Of a stretch of DNA of 64,000 nt, positions 26,366 through 35,292 are shown in pieces (position 1 is the first letter of the stretch; each line of letters opens with the position of its first letter). The stretch comes from Verrucomicrobiota bacterium (lineage in GTDB: Bacteria; Verrucomicrobiota; Verrucomicrobiia; Limisphaerales; UBA1319), in assembly GCA_022709905.1 (NCBI GenBank), contig JAKLHY010000018.1, positions 1 to 64,000 on the forward strand, given 5' to 3'. The position numbers and the translations under genes are program-made. The notes beneath the pieces are model-generated. The model had not been told where the DNA came from, did not search any database, and worked only from the letters and a program-made list of their open reading frames with translations.

Positions 26366-26830
26366 GAGATAAGCGGTCAGGATGCGCCCTTGCGCCACAC
26401 CGGCCTGACTCGCAGCATGCCACCCGGTCGGATTTCAGGCAAGCCCGGCAACAGTCTCAAATCCGCACGCAAGATGGCGCACGGTCCTTTGAGAGAGTCG
26501 TCCTCGAGGAGAACCCCCAATTGCCCGGCAAGGGAGCGGCGAATGGGTCAAAGAAACTGTCACAAAATCCTGGTGTTTATAGTGGAGATTAGTCCTCGAA
26601 AAACCTTCTTTGGCTAGAAGGACACGATCCAACTTCTGAAAGATTGGATCCCCCGACGGTGAATTTGGGGGAGGGCTCGGCGGGGCCGGCCGAGGGACGG
26701 TCGTAAAAAATCGATTTGATAATAATGGCTTGCCAGATTCGAGCGTTACCTCGACAAATGAACGCCAACACTTCGCCGACCTGGTTTCTAGGGACGGCGG
26801 AAAAGCTTGGTGTTCGATGTCTCTTGCGGC
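26366..26830. other. Long intergenic stretch, no gene recognised
   Basis: No supported coding sequence. Two short hairpins are visible: GATCCAA/TTGGATC around 26627-26651 and CCTTCT/AGAAGG a little before it. The GC-rich inverted run CTCGGC...GCCGAG lies near 26680-26696. They could end transcripts or belong to a leader of the downstream gene. Confidence 0.35.
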
Positions 26831-28909
26831 ATGAGCATGTTTGATACAGCGATGGGAAGAGGAATCCTCGCGGCGGTCGTTCGCCGGGGATTGGCAATGA
26901 TCTTAATGGGATGGATCGGGTCGGGATTTGTCCAGTTGCGCGCGGCGGGTGTGGTGACCAACGCCAGTTTTGCCAGCCTGGTCAAAGCGATGGAGGGAGG
27001 CGGGGTGGTGCAGCTGTCGTTCAATGGAACCATCCTTTTCGAATATGAGATCGATGTGGTCTTCGATACGGTTCTGAATGCCACCGGCAGACAGGTGATC
27101 TTCAGTGGCGACCAGAAGCGCCGGTTGTTCACGATTGCTCCGGGAACGGAACTGGGTTTGGGTAGCCTCACCCTGACGACGGGTTTGAGCACGCACGGGG
27201 GCGCTGTCTATAACAACGGCGGCGTGTTGCTCGCGACCAATTGCGTTTTCACCGGCAATCGGGCCGAGGGCACTGCGGGCGTCAATGGCAAGGCGGGCGC
27301 CGATCGCGTGGGCGAGGGAGGAGACGGCAAAGACGCAACGGCCGGAACCGAGGGGCGCGGGGGGGCCATTTACAATGGAGGAGAGGTCCGATTGTACTCG
27401 TGTCAGTTCAATGGAAACCAAGCTACCGGCGGGGATGGCGGGGCCGGTGGCAATGGGGGGAATGGAACCTGGCGGGGCGGCAATGGCGGTCACGGCGCTG
27501 ACGGTGCTTCCGCCCTGGGGGGAGCCATCTATAACAAGGCATCCCTCTGGCTCACCCATTGCACGCTTTCCTCAAATACCGCTCAAGGGGGAGCGGGTGG
27601 AGAAGGCGGGACTAACGGTGTTGGCGTCGCCACAGCTTATGCGGGAGGCGGAGGTCATGGTGGCAACGCCTTGGGGGGCGCCATTTACAACGCCAAGGAT
27701 CTTGTTGTCAACCAGAGCACTCTCACCGAGAACAAGGCTGCGGCGGGCAACGCCGCTAGCAGCGGGGGCTACCTCAACGAAGGCAGTGGGGGCGAAGAGG
27801 GGCCGGATGGAGGATGGGCGGCGGGTGGCGCTTTGGAAAACGTGAGCCAAGCTCAGATCGTTCAATGCACCTTCTACAACAATCAAGTCCAGGGCGGCGA
27901 TGCCGGCGCGGGCGGCCGAGGGGTTATTGGCGGGGCTCAGGGAGGGGACGGCGGCCATGCTTACGGCGGCAGCCTCGATAATGCCGGCGGGATCTCCCTG
28001 ACGAATTGCACCTTGGCATCCGGTCTTGCCGCCGGAGGAACCCCCGGACAATCCTCTGAGGTGCGAACCGGCCAGGAAACCGGCAAGCCGGGACAGGATC
28101 TCGGGAGCATTCTTTCAAACCGCGCGGGAACCTTTCGCCTCCAAAATACCATTGTCGCCTATGCGGAGTCGGGGAAAAACAGCCACGGAACTCTTACCGA
28201 TCTGGGAGGTAATCTGAGCTCGGATGACAGCTGTCATTTCTCGAGTGGCACTAGCCGCAACTCTATCGATCCAAAACTGGGGCCCCTCAGCGATAATGGA
28301 GGCGACACCGAGACCATGGCCCTTCTGGCCGACAGCCCCGCCATTGACAAGGCCATCGCCATCGAGGCCTTGGAGGTCGACCAGCGCGACTCCCCTCGCC
28401 CCGAGGGCCTGGGCTATGACTCGGGGGCCTACGAGGCTTCCGTGTTCGCCATTTCCGGCCGTGTTCTCAGCGGCACCAATGGTGTCCCAGGCATCAAAAT
28501 GACCTTGATTTCCACCAATACAACGCAGACCGCTGTCACCGATAGTCGCGGCATTTATCGGTTTTCCAATCTTTTGCCGGATGTGTATCGCGTCAGTCCT
28601 CCCCAGGAGGCGGGATACACTCCTCCTTACCGCATGATCCATCTCGACTGGTTGGAGACCAGCGCTGTCAACCAGGATTTTACCATCGTTCCAAGCCAGA
28701 TCACCGATCTGCGGTGGGACGGTGAACGGGTCCTGGTTACCGCGCAGGGCATTCCAGGCGTCGCTTACCGCTTACAGGCATCCCCCGACTTGGCCCAGTG
28801 GACGACCGTGTCCACTGCCAAAGCCTCCGCCACGCCCGGGGAGATCCAATTTGTCGAGGAAGGTGTCCGGCAAAATCAGACGCGTTATTATCGTTTGGCA
28901 ATGCCTTAA
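26831..28909 (+). CDS. Secreted Gly-rich beta-helix protein with choice-of-anchor domain
   Basis: A protein of about 692 aa; the start is uncertain among ATG 26831, 26837 and 26852 (or TTG 26807). A hydrophobic segment ends near RAAG. The body is a Gly/Asn-rich right-handed helix with recurring GGAIYN, NCTF and NGGNG units. It is followed by a choice-of-anchor-Q-like block (DPKLGPLSDNGG, SPAIDKA, DQRDSPRP, YDSGAYE), a carboxypeptidase-regulatory-like domain (ISGRVLSGTNGVPG ... YRFSNLLPDVYRVSPP) and the shared beta module (RLQASPDLAQWTTVS ... TRYYRLAMP). Order and motifs match the protein at 5219-7480, so these are paralogues despite little local identity. It is probably a surface adhesin. Confidence 0.8.
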   Translation: MSMFDTAMGRGILAAVVRRGLAMILMGWIGSGFVQLRAAGVVTNASFASLVKAMEGGGVVQLSFNGTILFEYEIDVVFDTVLNATGRQVIFSGDQKRRLFTIAPGTELGLGSLTLTTGLSTHGGAVYNNGGVLLATNCVFTGNRAEGTAGVNGKAGADRVGEGGDGKDATAGTEGRGGAIYNGGEVRLYSCQFNGNQATGGDGGAGGNGGNGTWRGGNGGHGADGASALGGAIYNKASLWLTHCTLSSNTAQGGAGGEGGTNGVGVATAYAGGGGHGGNALGGAIYNAKDLVVNQSTLTENKAAAGNAASSGGYLNEGSGGEEGPDGGWAAGGALENVSQAQIVQCTFYNNQVQGGDAGAGGRGVIGGAQGGDGGHAYGGSLDNAGGISLTNCTLASGLAAGGTPGQSSEVRTGQETGKPGQDLGSILSNRAGTFRLQNTIVAYAESGKNSHGTLTDLGGNLSSDDSCHFSSGTSRNSIDPKLGPLSDNGGDTETMALLADSPAIDKAIAIEALEVDQRDSPRPEGLGYDSGAYEASVFAISGRVLSGTNGVPGIKMTLISTNTTQTAVTDSRGIYRFSNLLPDVYRVSPPQEAGYTPPYRMIHLDWLETSAVNQDFTIVPSQITDLRWDGERVLVTAQGIPGVAYRLQASPDLAQWTTVSTAKASATPGEIQFVEEGVRQNQTRYYRLAMP

Positions 28910-28928
28910 TCGACCCCATTCAAACCTT

Positions 28929-30041
28929 ATGGCTGTTTACCAGGAAGAACAACTCCGGGAGGTCTCGAAGCAGTTCCAGATCTACGGCGAAATCCTCCAT
29001 GCCGAGACCTGCAAAATCGGACACATCAACGAGACCTACACCGCCACCTACGACCAGGGAGGAACGAAGGTTCGGTATGTCCATCAGAAGATCAACCGCT
29101 CCGTGTTCCACGATCCTCCGGCGGTGATGGAAAACATTGTCCGTGTGACAACCCATATTCGAAAGCGGTTGGTATCCCAAGGCGAAAAGGAAATCACTCG
29201 CAAGGCCTTGACCGTCGTTCCCACGCGAAAAGGCAAGCCGTTCTACCGGGATAGCGCCGGCGAGTACTGGCGGACGCTGGTTTTCGTCGAACGCACCCAG
29301 ACTTTTGAGGCGGTCGAGTCCCCGGCCCAGGCCTACCAGGCCGGCTTTGCGTTCGGCCAGTTCCAAGCCCTGGTGTCCGATCTGAAAGGGGAACGATTGC
29401 ACGATACCATCCCCGATTTTCACAATACCCGCAAACGGTTCAATGCCCTCCAGCAAGCCATCGCCGAGGATCGCATCAACCGCGCCATGCAGGCCCGCTC
29501 GGAGATTGAGTTTGCCTTGAAACAAGAGCCGCTGGTGGACGTTTTGCTGAACGCCTTTGCCCGGGGAGAATTGCCGGAGCGCATCACGCATAACGACACC
29601 AAGTTCAACAATGTGATGCTCGATACTGGCACCGGCCAGGCCGTGTGCGTCGTGGATCTCGATACCGTAATGCCGGGTTTGGCGCTGTATGACTTCGGCG
29701 ACATGGTCCGCACCACGACCAGCCCCACCATGGAAGACGAACGCGACTTGTCCAAGGTCCAAATGCAGATGCCTGTTTACCAGGAATTGGCCCGGGGTTA
29801 TCTGACCGCCGCCGGTTGTTTTCTCACCCCCGCCGAACTCGCCCTGCTCGCGTTTTCCGGCAAGCTGATCACCTTCACCATCGGGATCCGGTTCCTCACC
29901 GATTTCCTGGCTGGCGATACCTACTTTCGCGTCCACCGCCCCAACCATAACCTGGATCGCTGCCGCACGCAGTTCCGCCTCGTGGAGTCGATTGCCCAAC
30001 AGGAGGAAGCCATGCAGGCCTATGTCGATCATCTCTCCTGA
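28929..30041 (+). CDS. NahK-like sugar 1-kinase (APH fold)
   Basis: A protein of 370 aa with an aminoglycoside-phosphotransferase/choline-kinase fold. The Brenner-type catalytic block is RITHNDTKFNNVMLD and the metal-binding block is VCVVDLDTVMPGLALYDFGDMVR; both match N-acetylhexosamine 1-kinases. The N-terminal GHINETYTATYDQG is the P-loop-like segment. It most likely phosphorylates an N-acetylhexosamine or related sugar with ATP in the cytoplasm. Its last 20 bp overlap the start of the inositol-monophosphatase-family gene, so the two are translated together. The ATG at 28929 begins the conserved domain; the longer open frame upstream is not used. Confidence 0.8.
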   Translation: MAVYQEEQLREVSKQFQIYGEILHAETCKIGHINETYTATYDQGGTKVRYVHQKINRSVFHDPPAVMENIVRVTTHIRKRLVSQGEKEITRKALTVVPTRKGKPFYRDSAGEYWRTLVFVERTQTFEAVESPAQAYQAGFAFGQFQALVSDLKGERLHDTIPDFHNTRKRFNALQQAIAEDRINRAMQARSEIEFALKQEPLVDVLLNAFARGELPERITHNDTKFNNVMLDTGTGQAVCVVDLDTVMPGLALYDFGDMVRTTTSPTMEDERDLSKVQMQMPVYQELARGYLTAAGCFLTPAELALLAFSGKLITFTIGIRFLTDFLAGDTYFRVHRPNHNLDRCRTQFRLVESIAQQEEAMQAYVDHLS

Positions 30042-30858
30042 AATCCAGATCCCCCCTCAGGCCCGCCAAGTTTTGGTGGAGGTCCTTGTCGCCGCCGGCC
30101 GGTTGTTGCGGCAATCCCATGGAGCCGGATTGCCCGCCCGGATCAAGGAAAACCAAAGCAGCGTGGTGACCCAAGCCGATCTGGCCTCCGAACGGCTCAT
30201 CTTGTCCCGCCTCAAAAAGGTCTTTCCTCGCCATAACTATCTCGCCGAGGAATCCGGTTACCAACGCCGCGGATCCGATTTCACCTGGATTGTGGATCCT
30301 TTGGATGGGACTTCCAATTTTGCCGCTGGTTTGCCCTGGTTTGGGGTCATGGCCGCCTTGATGAACCGGAACGAGGTGGTCCTGGCGGGCATGTACCTGC
30401 CTCTGACTCAGGTCCTTTACGTCGGCGCCAAAGACGGAGGAGTTGAACGCAACGGCGTGCCCGTTCGCCTGCCTCGTCCTCCTTCACTGAAGGAAACCTT
30501 GTGGGCGTACGGCATCGATGCCACCTCCAATCCCGCCAAAGGACGACGCCAGGCTGAAGTGTTCCGGCGATTGGCCGCGCGTGTGCGCAATGTCAGAGCC
30601 ACCAACAGCCTGGTGGATTTTTGCTACACCCTCGATGGCGCTCTCGGGGGATTCCTCAACCAAAACACCAAAATCTGGGACATTGCCCCCATCCAGCTGC
30701 TCCTTGTCGAGGCGGGCGGTCTCATGACCGATCCGGCCGGGGCCCCCGTGAACCTCGACCTTTCCAGCCGCGGCTGGCGCCGCAACTATGCCGTCCTCGG
30801 CACTCATCCCCGCCTTCTACCCCGGGTCGTTCGCCTCGTGAAACAAGCGCGCGACTGA
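30022..30858 (+). CDS. Inositol monophosphatase-family phosphatase
   Basis: A protein of 278 aa with the family metal sites: EES (NYLAEES), DPLDGTSNF (usual DPLDGTxNF), and KIWDIAPIQLLLVEAGG (usual WDxAAxxLLVxEAGG). These bind Mg ions that hydrolyse phosphomonoesters. Members include IMPase, CysQ and archaeal FBPase types; the substrate here is open, perhaps a sugar phosphate because it is coupled to a NahK-like kinase by a 20-bp overlap. The start at 30022 lies within that overlap. Confidence 0.88.
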   Translation: MSIISPEIQIPPQARQVLVEVLVAAGRLLRQSHGAGLPARIKENQSSVVTQADLASERLILSRLKKVFPRHNYLAEESGYQRRGSDFTWIVDPLDGTSNFAAGLPWFGVMAALMNRNEVVLAGMYLPLTQVLYVGAKDGGVERNGVPVRLPRPPSLKETLWAYGIDATSNPAKGRRQAEVFRRLAARVRNVRATNSLVDFCYTLDGALGGFLNQNTKIWDIAPIQLLLVEAGGLMTDPAGAPVNLDLSSRGWRRNYAVLGTHPRLLPRVVRLVKQARD

Positions 30859-31102
30859 GCGGTTCCATCGAACACCTGCGGAGGTTCACATCCCGTTTTT
30901 GCGGCGCGCGGCTTTTCGATTTCGCCGCTGCGCAAATAATGCGAAGCACCTGGCAAAAACCGTTGATTGCCCAGTGAGCGAGTTCGCTTTACTATTAGTT
31001 CGAATTAGAATCCACTTTAGCGCGGGCCGGTGTCGTGTGCGGCCAAGGTTGGCTGACATGAGGAAGCGGCCGGCGGCGTTAAAAACAACGTCAGGAAGCT
31101 GT

Positions 31103-32734
31103 ATGAAATCAACCTGGCTGTCCGCCTCAAATCAGGGTGGAAACCTTCTTTCAAGCCTGCTTTTCGTGTCCCTTATTTCGCCTGCGGGTTTCCGGCCGCA
31201 AGCCGGTGTCTACGATCCCGCCACGCTGGTGCCCGGGGGAGTATCGGGTTCGCCGGTGATTACCAATGTGGTGCCCCAGGGACAACAGTGCACCGTCCAT
31301 TGGAAGGGGTATGCCGGCCCTTACCAGCTTTACAAAACCCATGCGCTCGATTCAGGCGAATGGCAAAAAGCGGGTTTGCCCGTGATTGGTTCGTCGGTGA
31401 CAGTGCCCGCCGATGCGACCAGCTTTTTCCGAGTTGCGGGGACGCCGCCCGTTTTTGGAGCGGCGGTTTCCTGCGGAGACTGCCACAAAAATTTGTATCC
31501 GACCTGGACGAACACCACGCATGCCCATGCACTCGAGACGTTAAAAGGCATTGGTCAAGGGACCAACCCTCGGTGTCTGACCTGTCACACCGTCGGTTAT
31601 GGGTTCCCCAGCGGTTTTACCAGCGAAACAGCAACCCCATTTTATGCCGGAGTCCAATGCGCGAATTGCCACGGACCATCGGGTAATCACTATATTTATC
31701 CCACGGATCCCGCCCGGCGGCCCATGGTGAGTCTTTCGGCCGAGATTTGCGGCGGCTGCCACCAGGATTTCCATCATCCGTATTACGAGGAATGGTCCCA
31801 ATCCGGTCATGGCTTCGTCAGTGAAGATGTTGCCGAGTCCATGATTACAGGGGGCGAGGCGCGCATGAATTCCTGCGGGCCATGCCATTCGGGAGCGGTG
31901 CGCATGGCCTTGTTGAAGGGCGAGCCGTTGCCCACAGGGGAAGAGGCGGCCAAGACTCCCATTACTTGCGCCGTTTGCCACGATCCTCACGTCAAGACTC
32001 CCAATGGATCGCAATTGAGGAATCCAAAGTTCTCCTACGATTTTTACTCCTACCGGACCTCGACTAATTTTGCGTCTCAATACAATCCGGAGATCAATAT
32101 CTGCGGTCAATGTCACAATGCCCGGGGCGCCACCTGGAAGGATACATCGCGGTACCCGCACTACTCGCCGCAGTACAACATGCTTCTGGGCAACATCGGA
32201 TTCACGGATGACCTGACTCCGATTCACTCCACCCACCGCGATATCCAACGTCAGTGCACCCAATGTCACACGCACACGCACGAGGTTCCCACCCCGGGGG
32301 TGGACAACCCGGTTGTGGTGGGTCATCGTTTTGAGGCCCGCATGAATAATTGCGAGCCGTGCCATACCGAAGACAGCGCGACGGCCCGAACTCAGATCAC
32401 CCAGAGCGAGATCAAACAGCTGATCGACATCGTCAAGCAGCAGATGGACCTCTGGGCTGAAACCAAGGCCCCCGAAGACTTGCGCGTCAAATACGGCAAA
32501 CTGGCGTGGGAATACAACACGCCGGGGCATCTCTCGAATCCCACGGACGACCCGGCTGTTCGCGGGCCGACCAGCCAGGAACAGGCGGCTGTCCCCGACG
32601 AGATCAAACAAGCCCGCTTCAATATCTATATGGTCCTGCAGGACGGCAGCTATGGCGTGCACAACGGCAAATATGCGCGATTCCTCCTGCAGATCGCCCT
32701 GGAGAAAGTCGGCGGGCAATTGAGCCAGCCTTGA
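31103..32734 (+). CDS. Secreted nine-haem cytochrome c (cytochrome c554-like)
   Basis: A protein of 543 aa with AGGA 6 nt before the ATG, which settles the start within a longer open frame. After a signal-like segment (about residues 12-35), residues about 50-115 form the shared beta module (PYQLYKTHALDSGEWQKAG ... SFFRVAG). The cytochrome part has nine CxxCH haem motifs (CGDCH, CLTCH, CANCH, CGGCH, CGPCH, CAVCH, CGQCH, CTQCH, CEPCH) with many distal His candidates. It lacks a membrane anchor and should act at or beyond the outer membrane. It is the first gene of a four-gene porin-cytochrome cluster and a tandem paralogue of the next gene. A terminal reductase or oxidase of extracellular donors is inferred, with substrate unknown. 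Confidence 0.85.
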   Translation: MKSTWLSASNQGGNLLSSLLFVSLISPAGFRPQAGVYDPATLVPGGVSGSPVITNVVPQGQQCTVHWKGYAGPYQLYKTHALDSGEWQKAGLPVIGSSVTVPADATSFFRVAGTPPVFGAAVSCGDCHKNLYPTWTNTTHAHALETLKGIGQGTNPRCLTCHTVGYGFPSGFTSETATPFYAGVQCANCHGPSGNHYIYPTDPARRPMVSLSAEICGGCHQDFHHPYYEEWSQSGHGFVSEDVAESMITGGEARMNSCGPCHSGAVRMALLKGEPLPTGEEAAKTPITCAVCHDPHVKTPNGSQLRNPKFSYDFYSYRTSTNFASQYNPEINICGQCHNARGATWKDTSRYPHYSPQYNMLLGNIGFTDDLTPIHSTHRDIQRQCTQCHTHTHEVPTPGVDNPVVVGHRFEARMNNCEPCHTEDSATARTQITQSEIKQLIDIVKQQMDLWAETKAPEDLRVKYGKLAWEYNTPGHLSNPTDDPAVRGPTSQEQAAVPDEIKQARFNIYMVLQDGSYGVHNGKYARFLLQIALEKVGGQLSQP

Positions 32735-32793
32735 GTCCACCAATCCGGATTCTGGAACGTTTGCCTCTCTCAGACACGAAACGAAGACTATCG

Positions 32794-34374
32794 ATGTGGT
32801 TCAAAGCAGCCGTCGTGTTGGGGGTCTCGCTGACGACTTGGGCTGCGGCCTCCGAGCAGCCGCCCAGGTATGCGGGGGGGTATTTCCCTTATCCTTTCAT
32901 TACCAGTGTCGAGGTCAAGGAAGGCCGTGTTACCGTGAACTGGGATGGATTCGGCGGCCCATTTCGACTTCAGATGAGCTCCGATGCCGGGCTGACCAAC
33001 TGGCAATCCGTCGGGAGTGTGACCACCGCCCGGTCCAAAACAGTTCCCGTTTCGGCGACCAACGCCATTTTCCGTGTGCAGGCCCCTCCTCCGGGCTTTG
33101 CCGGGGTAAAGATATGCGCCAGTTGCCATCTGCCGACTTACCGCGAATGGAGCGGAACCCCCCACAGCGGAGCCTTCCAGAAACTGCGCGGCTACGGGGC
33201 TGAAACCGAATCCTCGTGCCTGCCCTGTCACTCGGTTGGCTACGGTGTTTCCACCGGTTACACCAACATCAGCCGAACCCCCCACCTGACCGGTGTGCAG
33301 TGCGAGAATTGCCACGGACCGGCTCAGCTGCATTCGGTCTACTTCGATGACCCGCAAGCTCGGGCAAGGGTGCGTGTCTCGGCGGAATTATGCGGCGGTT
33401 GTCACAACGATTTCCATTACCCGACCTTCGATGAATGGAAAGGTTCGGGACATGGAACGATCACAACCCGTGTGGCTCAGGACATCCTGAAATCCGGAAA
33501 GGATGCCATGACGACCTGCGGTCCGTGCCATTCCGGCGCGGCGCGCCTCGCCCTGCTCAACGGACGGCCGCTGCCCGATTCCGAAACCGCCGCCCGTGAA
33601 TCCGTCACGTGCGCGGTCTGTCATGATCCCCACAAGGAAACCCGTCCCGGAGCTCAGCTTCGCAATCCCCTGGTTTCCACCGAGTTCTTTTCCTACAACA
33701 TGACGCGGTCGTTTTCGTCTCAGTACAAATCCAGCGTGGGAATTTGCGTTCAATGTCACAACGCCCGCGGGGCGGTCTGGCAGGATACCGAAACTGCGCC
33801 CCATCCCTCAGATCAGCACAATATCCTGATGGGAAATATCGGATTGCTCAACGGCCCGCCCGAGCAGGCCGAGCATCACCGGATTCCTCAGCAGTGCGTC
33901 AAATGCCACACCCACGTTTATCCCAGCGAAGATCCGGACGAATCCGAGATCGGCACCGTGGATCATACCTTCGAGCCGTGGCCTGCCAATTGCGCGCCCT
34001 GCCACAGCGAAGAGAGCGCGACCGCCTTGATCTCCGTCACCCAGGCCGACTTGAAGCAACGCATCGACTTGGTGAAAGAGCGTTTGGATTCCTGGGCCTT
34101 GACCAAGGCGCCTGCCGCTCTTCGGGAAAAGTACGGCCGGTTGGCCTGGGAATACCACCAGCCCGGGCCTCTCTCGAATCCGGACAACAATCCTGCCCGG
34201 CTTGGACCCACAACAGCCGAACAATCCGACGTCCCCGACGCCATTAAACAGGCCCGGTTCAACCTCTATCTCGTCGTCCAGGACGGCAGCCTGGGAGTTC
34301 ATAATGGCAAGTTCACCCGCCAGCTGCTTCAAGTGGCTGAAGATAAACTCAACTCGGAATTCGCCAAACCATGA
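32794..34374 (+). CDS. Secreted nine-haem cytochrome c, tandem paralogue
   Basis: A protein of 526 aa with a clean signal peptide (MWFKAAVVLGVSLTTWAAA). It repeats the layout of the preceding gene: beta module (FRLQMSSDAGLTNWQSV ... AIFRVQ), then nine CxxCH motifs in the same spacing (CASCH, CLPCH, CENCH, CGGCH, CGPCH, CAVCH, CVQCH, CVKCH, CAPCH), and the same C-terminal helix pattern (LREKYGRLAWEYHQPGPLSNP). The stop overlaps the next start (ATGA), so translation is coupled to the DmsE/MtrA-like protein. Haem-motif conservation across the two copies suggests both are functional. The gap to the upstream paralogue is 59 bp. Confidence 0.87.
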   Translation: MWFKAAVVLGVSLTTWAAASEQPPRYAGGYFPYPFITSVEVKEGRVTVNWDGFGGPFRLQMSSDAGLTNWQSVGSVTTARSKTVPVSATNAIFRVQAPPPGFAGVKICASCHLPTYREWSGTPHSGAFQKLRGYGAETESSCLPCHSVGYGVSTGYTNISRTPHLTGVQCENCHGPAQLHSVYFDDPQARARVRVSAELCGGCHNDFHYPTFDEWKGSGHGTITTRVAQDILKSGKDAMTTCGPCHSGAARLALLNGRPLPDSETAARESVTCAVCHDPHKETRPGAQLRNPLVSTEFFSYNMTRSFSSQYKSSVGICVQCHNARGAVWQDTETAPHPSDQHNILMGNIGLLNGPPEQAEHHRIPQQCVKCHTHVYPSEDPDESEIGTVDHTFEPWPANCAPCHSEESATALISVTQADLKQRIDLVKERLDSWALTKAPAALREKYGRLAWEYHQPGPLSNPDNNPARLGPTTAEQSDVPDAIKQARFNLYLVVQDGSLGVHNGKFTRQLLQVAEDKLNSEFAKP

Positions 34375-35279
34375 ACCCGCGGCCCGAGCCTTTTGAGAAA
34401 TCGCGTCCCGACGAAATCCGTCAAACTCCCGGATTTCCCACGAAACGCGGACCTCGGCGGCGGAACTTTGCGTGGTTTCCCTTGTTCCTGGTCCTGTGCG
34501 GATGGGGATGGCTGGCGACTTCATGCGCGCACGTCACCCGCACCGTTGTGGTTCCTCCTCGGATTCCCGGCGCCGAATATGTGGGATCGGAGGCCTGCGC
34601 TCAATGTCACGACGATATTACCAAAGACTTCAAGACCGCCACGCATGCCCGATTGATGACCCCTGGCCCCAATGCCCTGAACATGGGTTGCGAGTCCTGT
34701 CACGGCCCCGCCAGCCTGCACGTCGAATCCGCTGGCGAACGCAGGCCTCCCGTGAACTATCGCCCCGGCAGCCCCAAGATCGCGTCCGGAAGCCAGCGCC
34801 AAACCATTGTCAATCCCCGGCGTTCCGCTGAAAACTGCTATGAATGCCACCTGGACAAACGGGGGCAGTTCGAACAACCCTATCATCATCCCATCCCCGA
34901 GGGCCGCATGAGTTGCGGCGACTGTCACAATCCCCACAAGGGTAACGCGGTCCAGGGTGGAGGCACGGCTCTCCTCGCCGAAAACGACGCCTGCCTCTCC
35001 TGTCATTCCGCCCAGCGCGGCCCCTATGTCTTCGAACACGAGGCCATGCGGGAAGGTTGCACCGCATGCCACGATGTCCATGGATCGCCCAACGACAAAA
35101 TGCTGAAGATTCGTAATCAGGGCTTGTGCCTCAAATGCCACTTTCAACAGCAGACCGGTGGCGGCCTCTATATCGGCCGCGTCAACCACAGCGGATTCCT
35201 TCGCGCCGGCACTTGCTGGAGCATGGGGTGTCACGAGGCTGTCCATGGATCCCACGTCAGCACGTCTTTGCGTTTTTAA
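34371..35279 (+). CDS. DmsE/MtrA-like outer-membrane multihaem cytochrome lipoprotein
   Basis: A protein of 302 aa. LATSC near residue 53 is a lipobox after a membrane segment, so Cys is probably lipidated. Seven CxxCH motifs (CAQCH, CESCH, CYECH, CGDCH, CLSCH, CTACH, CLKCH) and one CWSMGCH (C-x4-CH) give eight haem sites. DmsE/MtrA proteins typically have ten, so this is an eight-haem form; the end EAVHGSHVSTSLRF matches the usual HGSN-type tail. Such proteins sit inside an MtrB-type barrel and carry electrons through the outer membrane. The next gene is exactly that barrel. The start overlaps the previous stop by ATGA. Confidence 0.87.
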   Translation: MNPRPEPFEKSRPDEIRQTPGFPTKRGPRRRNFAWFPLFLVLCGWGWLATSCAHVTRTVVVPPRIPGAEYVGSEACAQCHDDITKDFKTATHARLMTPGPNALNMGCESCHGPASLHVESAGERRPPVNYRPGSPKIASGSQRQTIVNPRRSAENCYECHLDKRGQFEQPYHHPIPEGRMSCGDCHNPHKGNAVQGGGTALLAENDACLSCHSAQRGPYVFEHEAMREGCTACHDVHGSPNDKMLKIRNQGLCLKCHFQQQTGGGLYIGRVNHSGFLRAGTCWSMGCHEAVHGSHVSTSLRF

Positions 35280-35292
35280 TGCAAAAGCCGCC

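Noticed and set aside
27200-27980. Repetitive Gly-rich DNA resembling a low-complexity repeat array
   Set aside because: It is coding sequence of a beta-helix protein with clear GGAIYN units and no exact tandem repeats.
28920-30032. 370-aa minus-strand open frame over the NahK-like gene
   Set aside because: The plus-strand gene has intact APH-fold motifs; the opposite frame has none.
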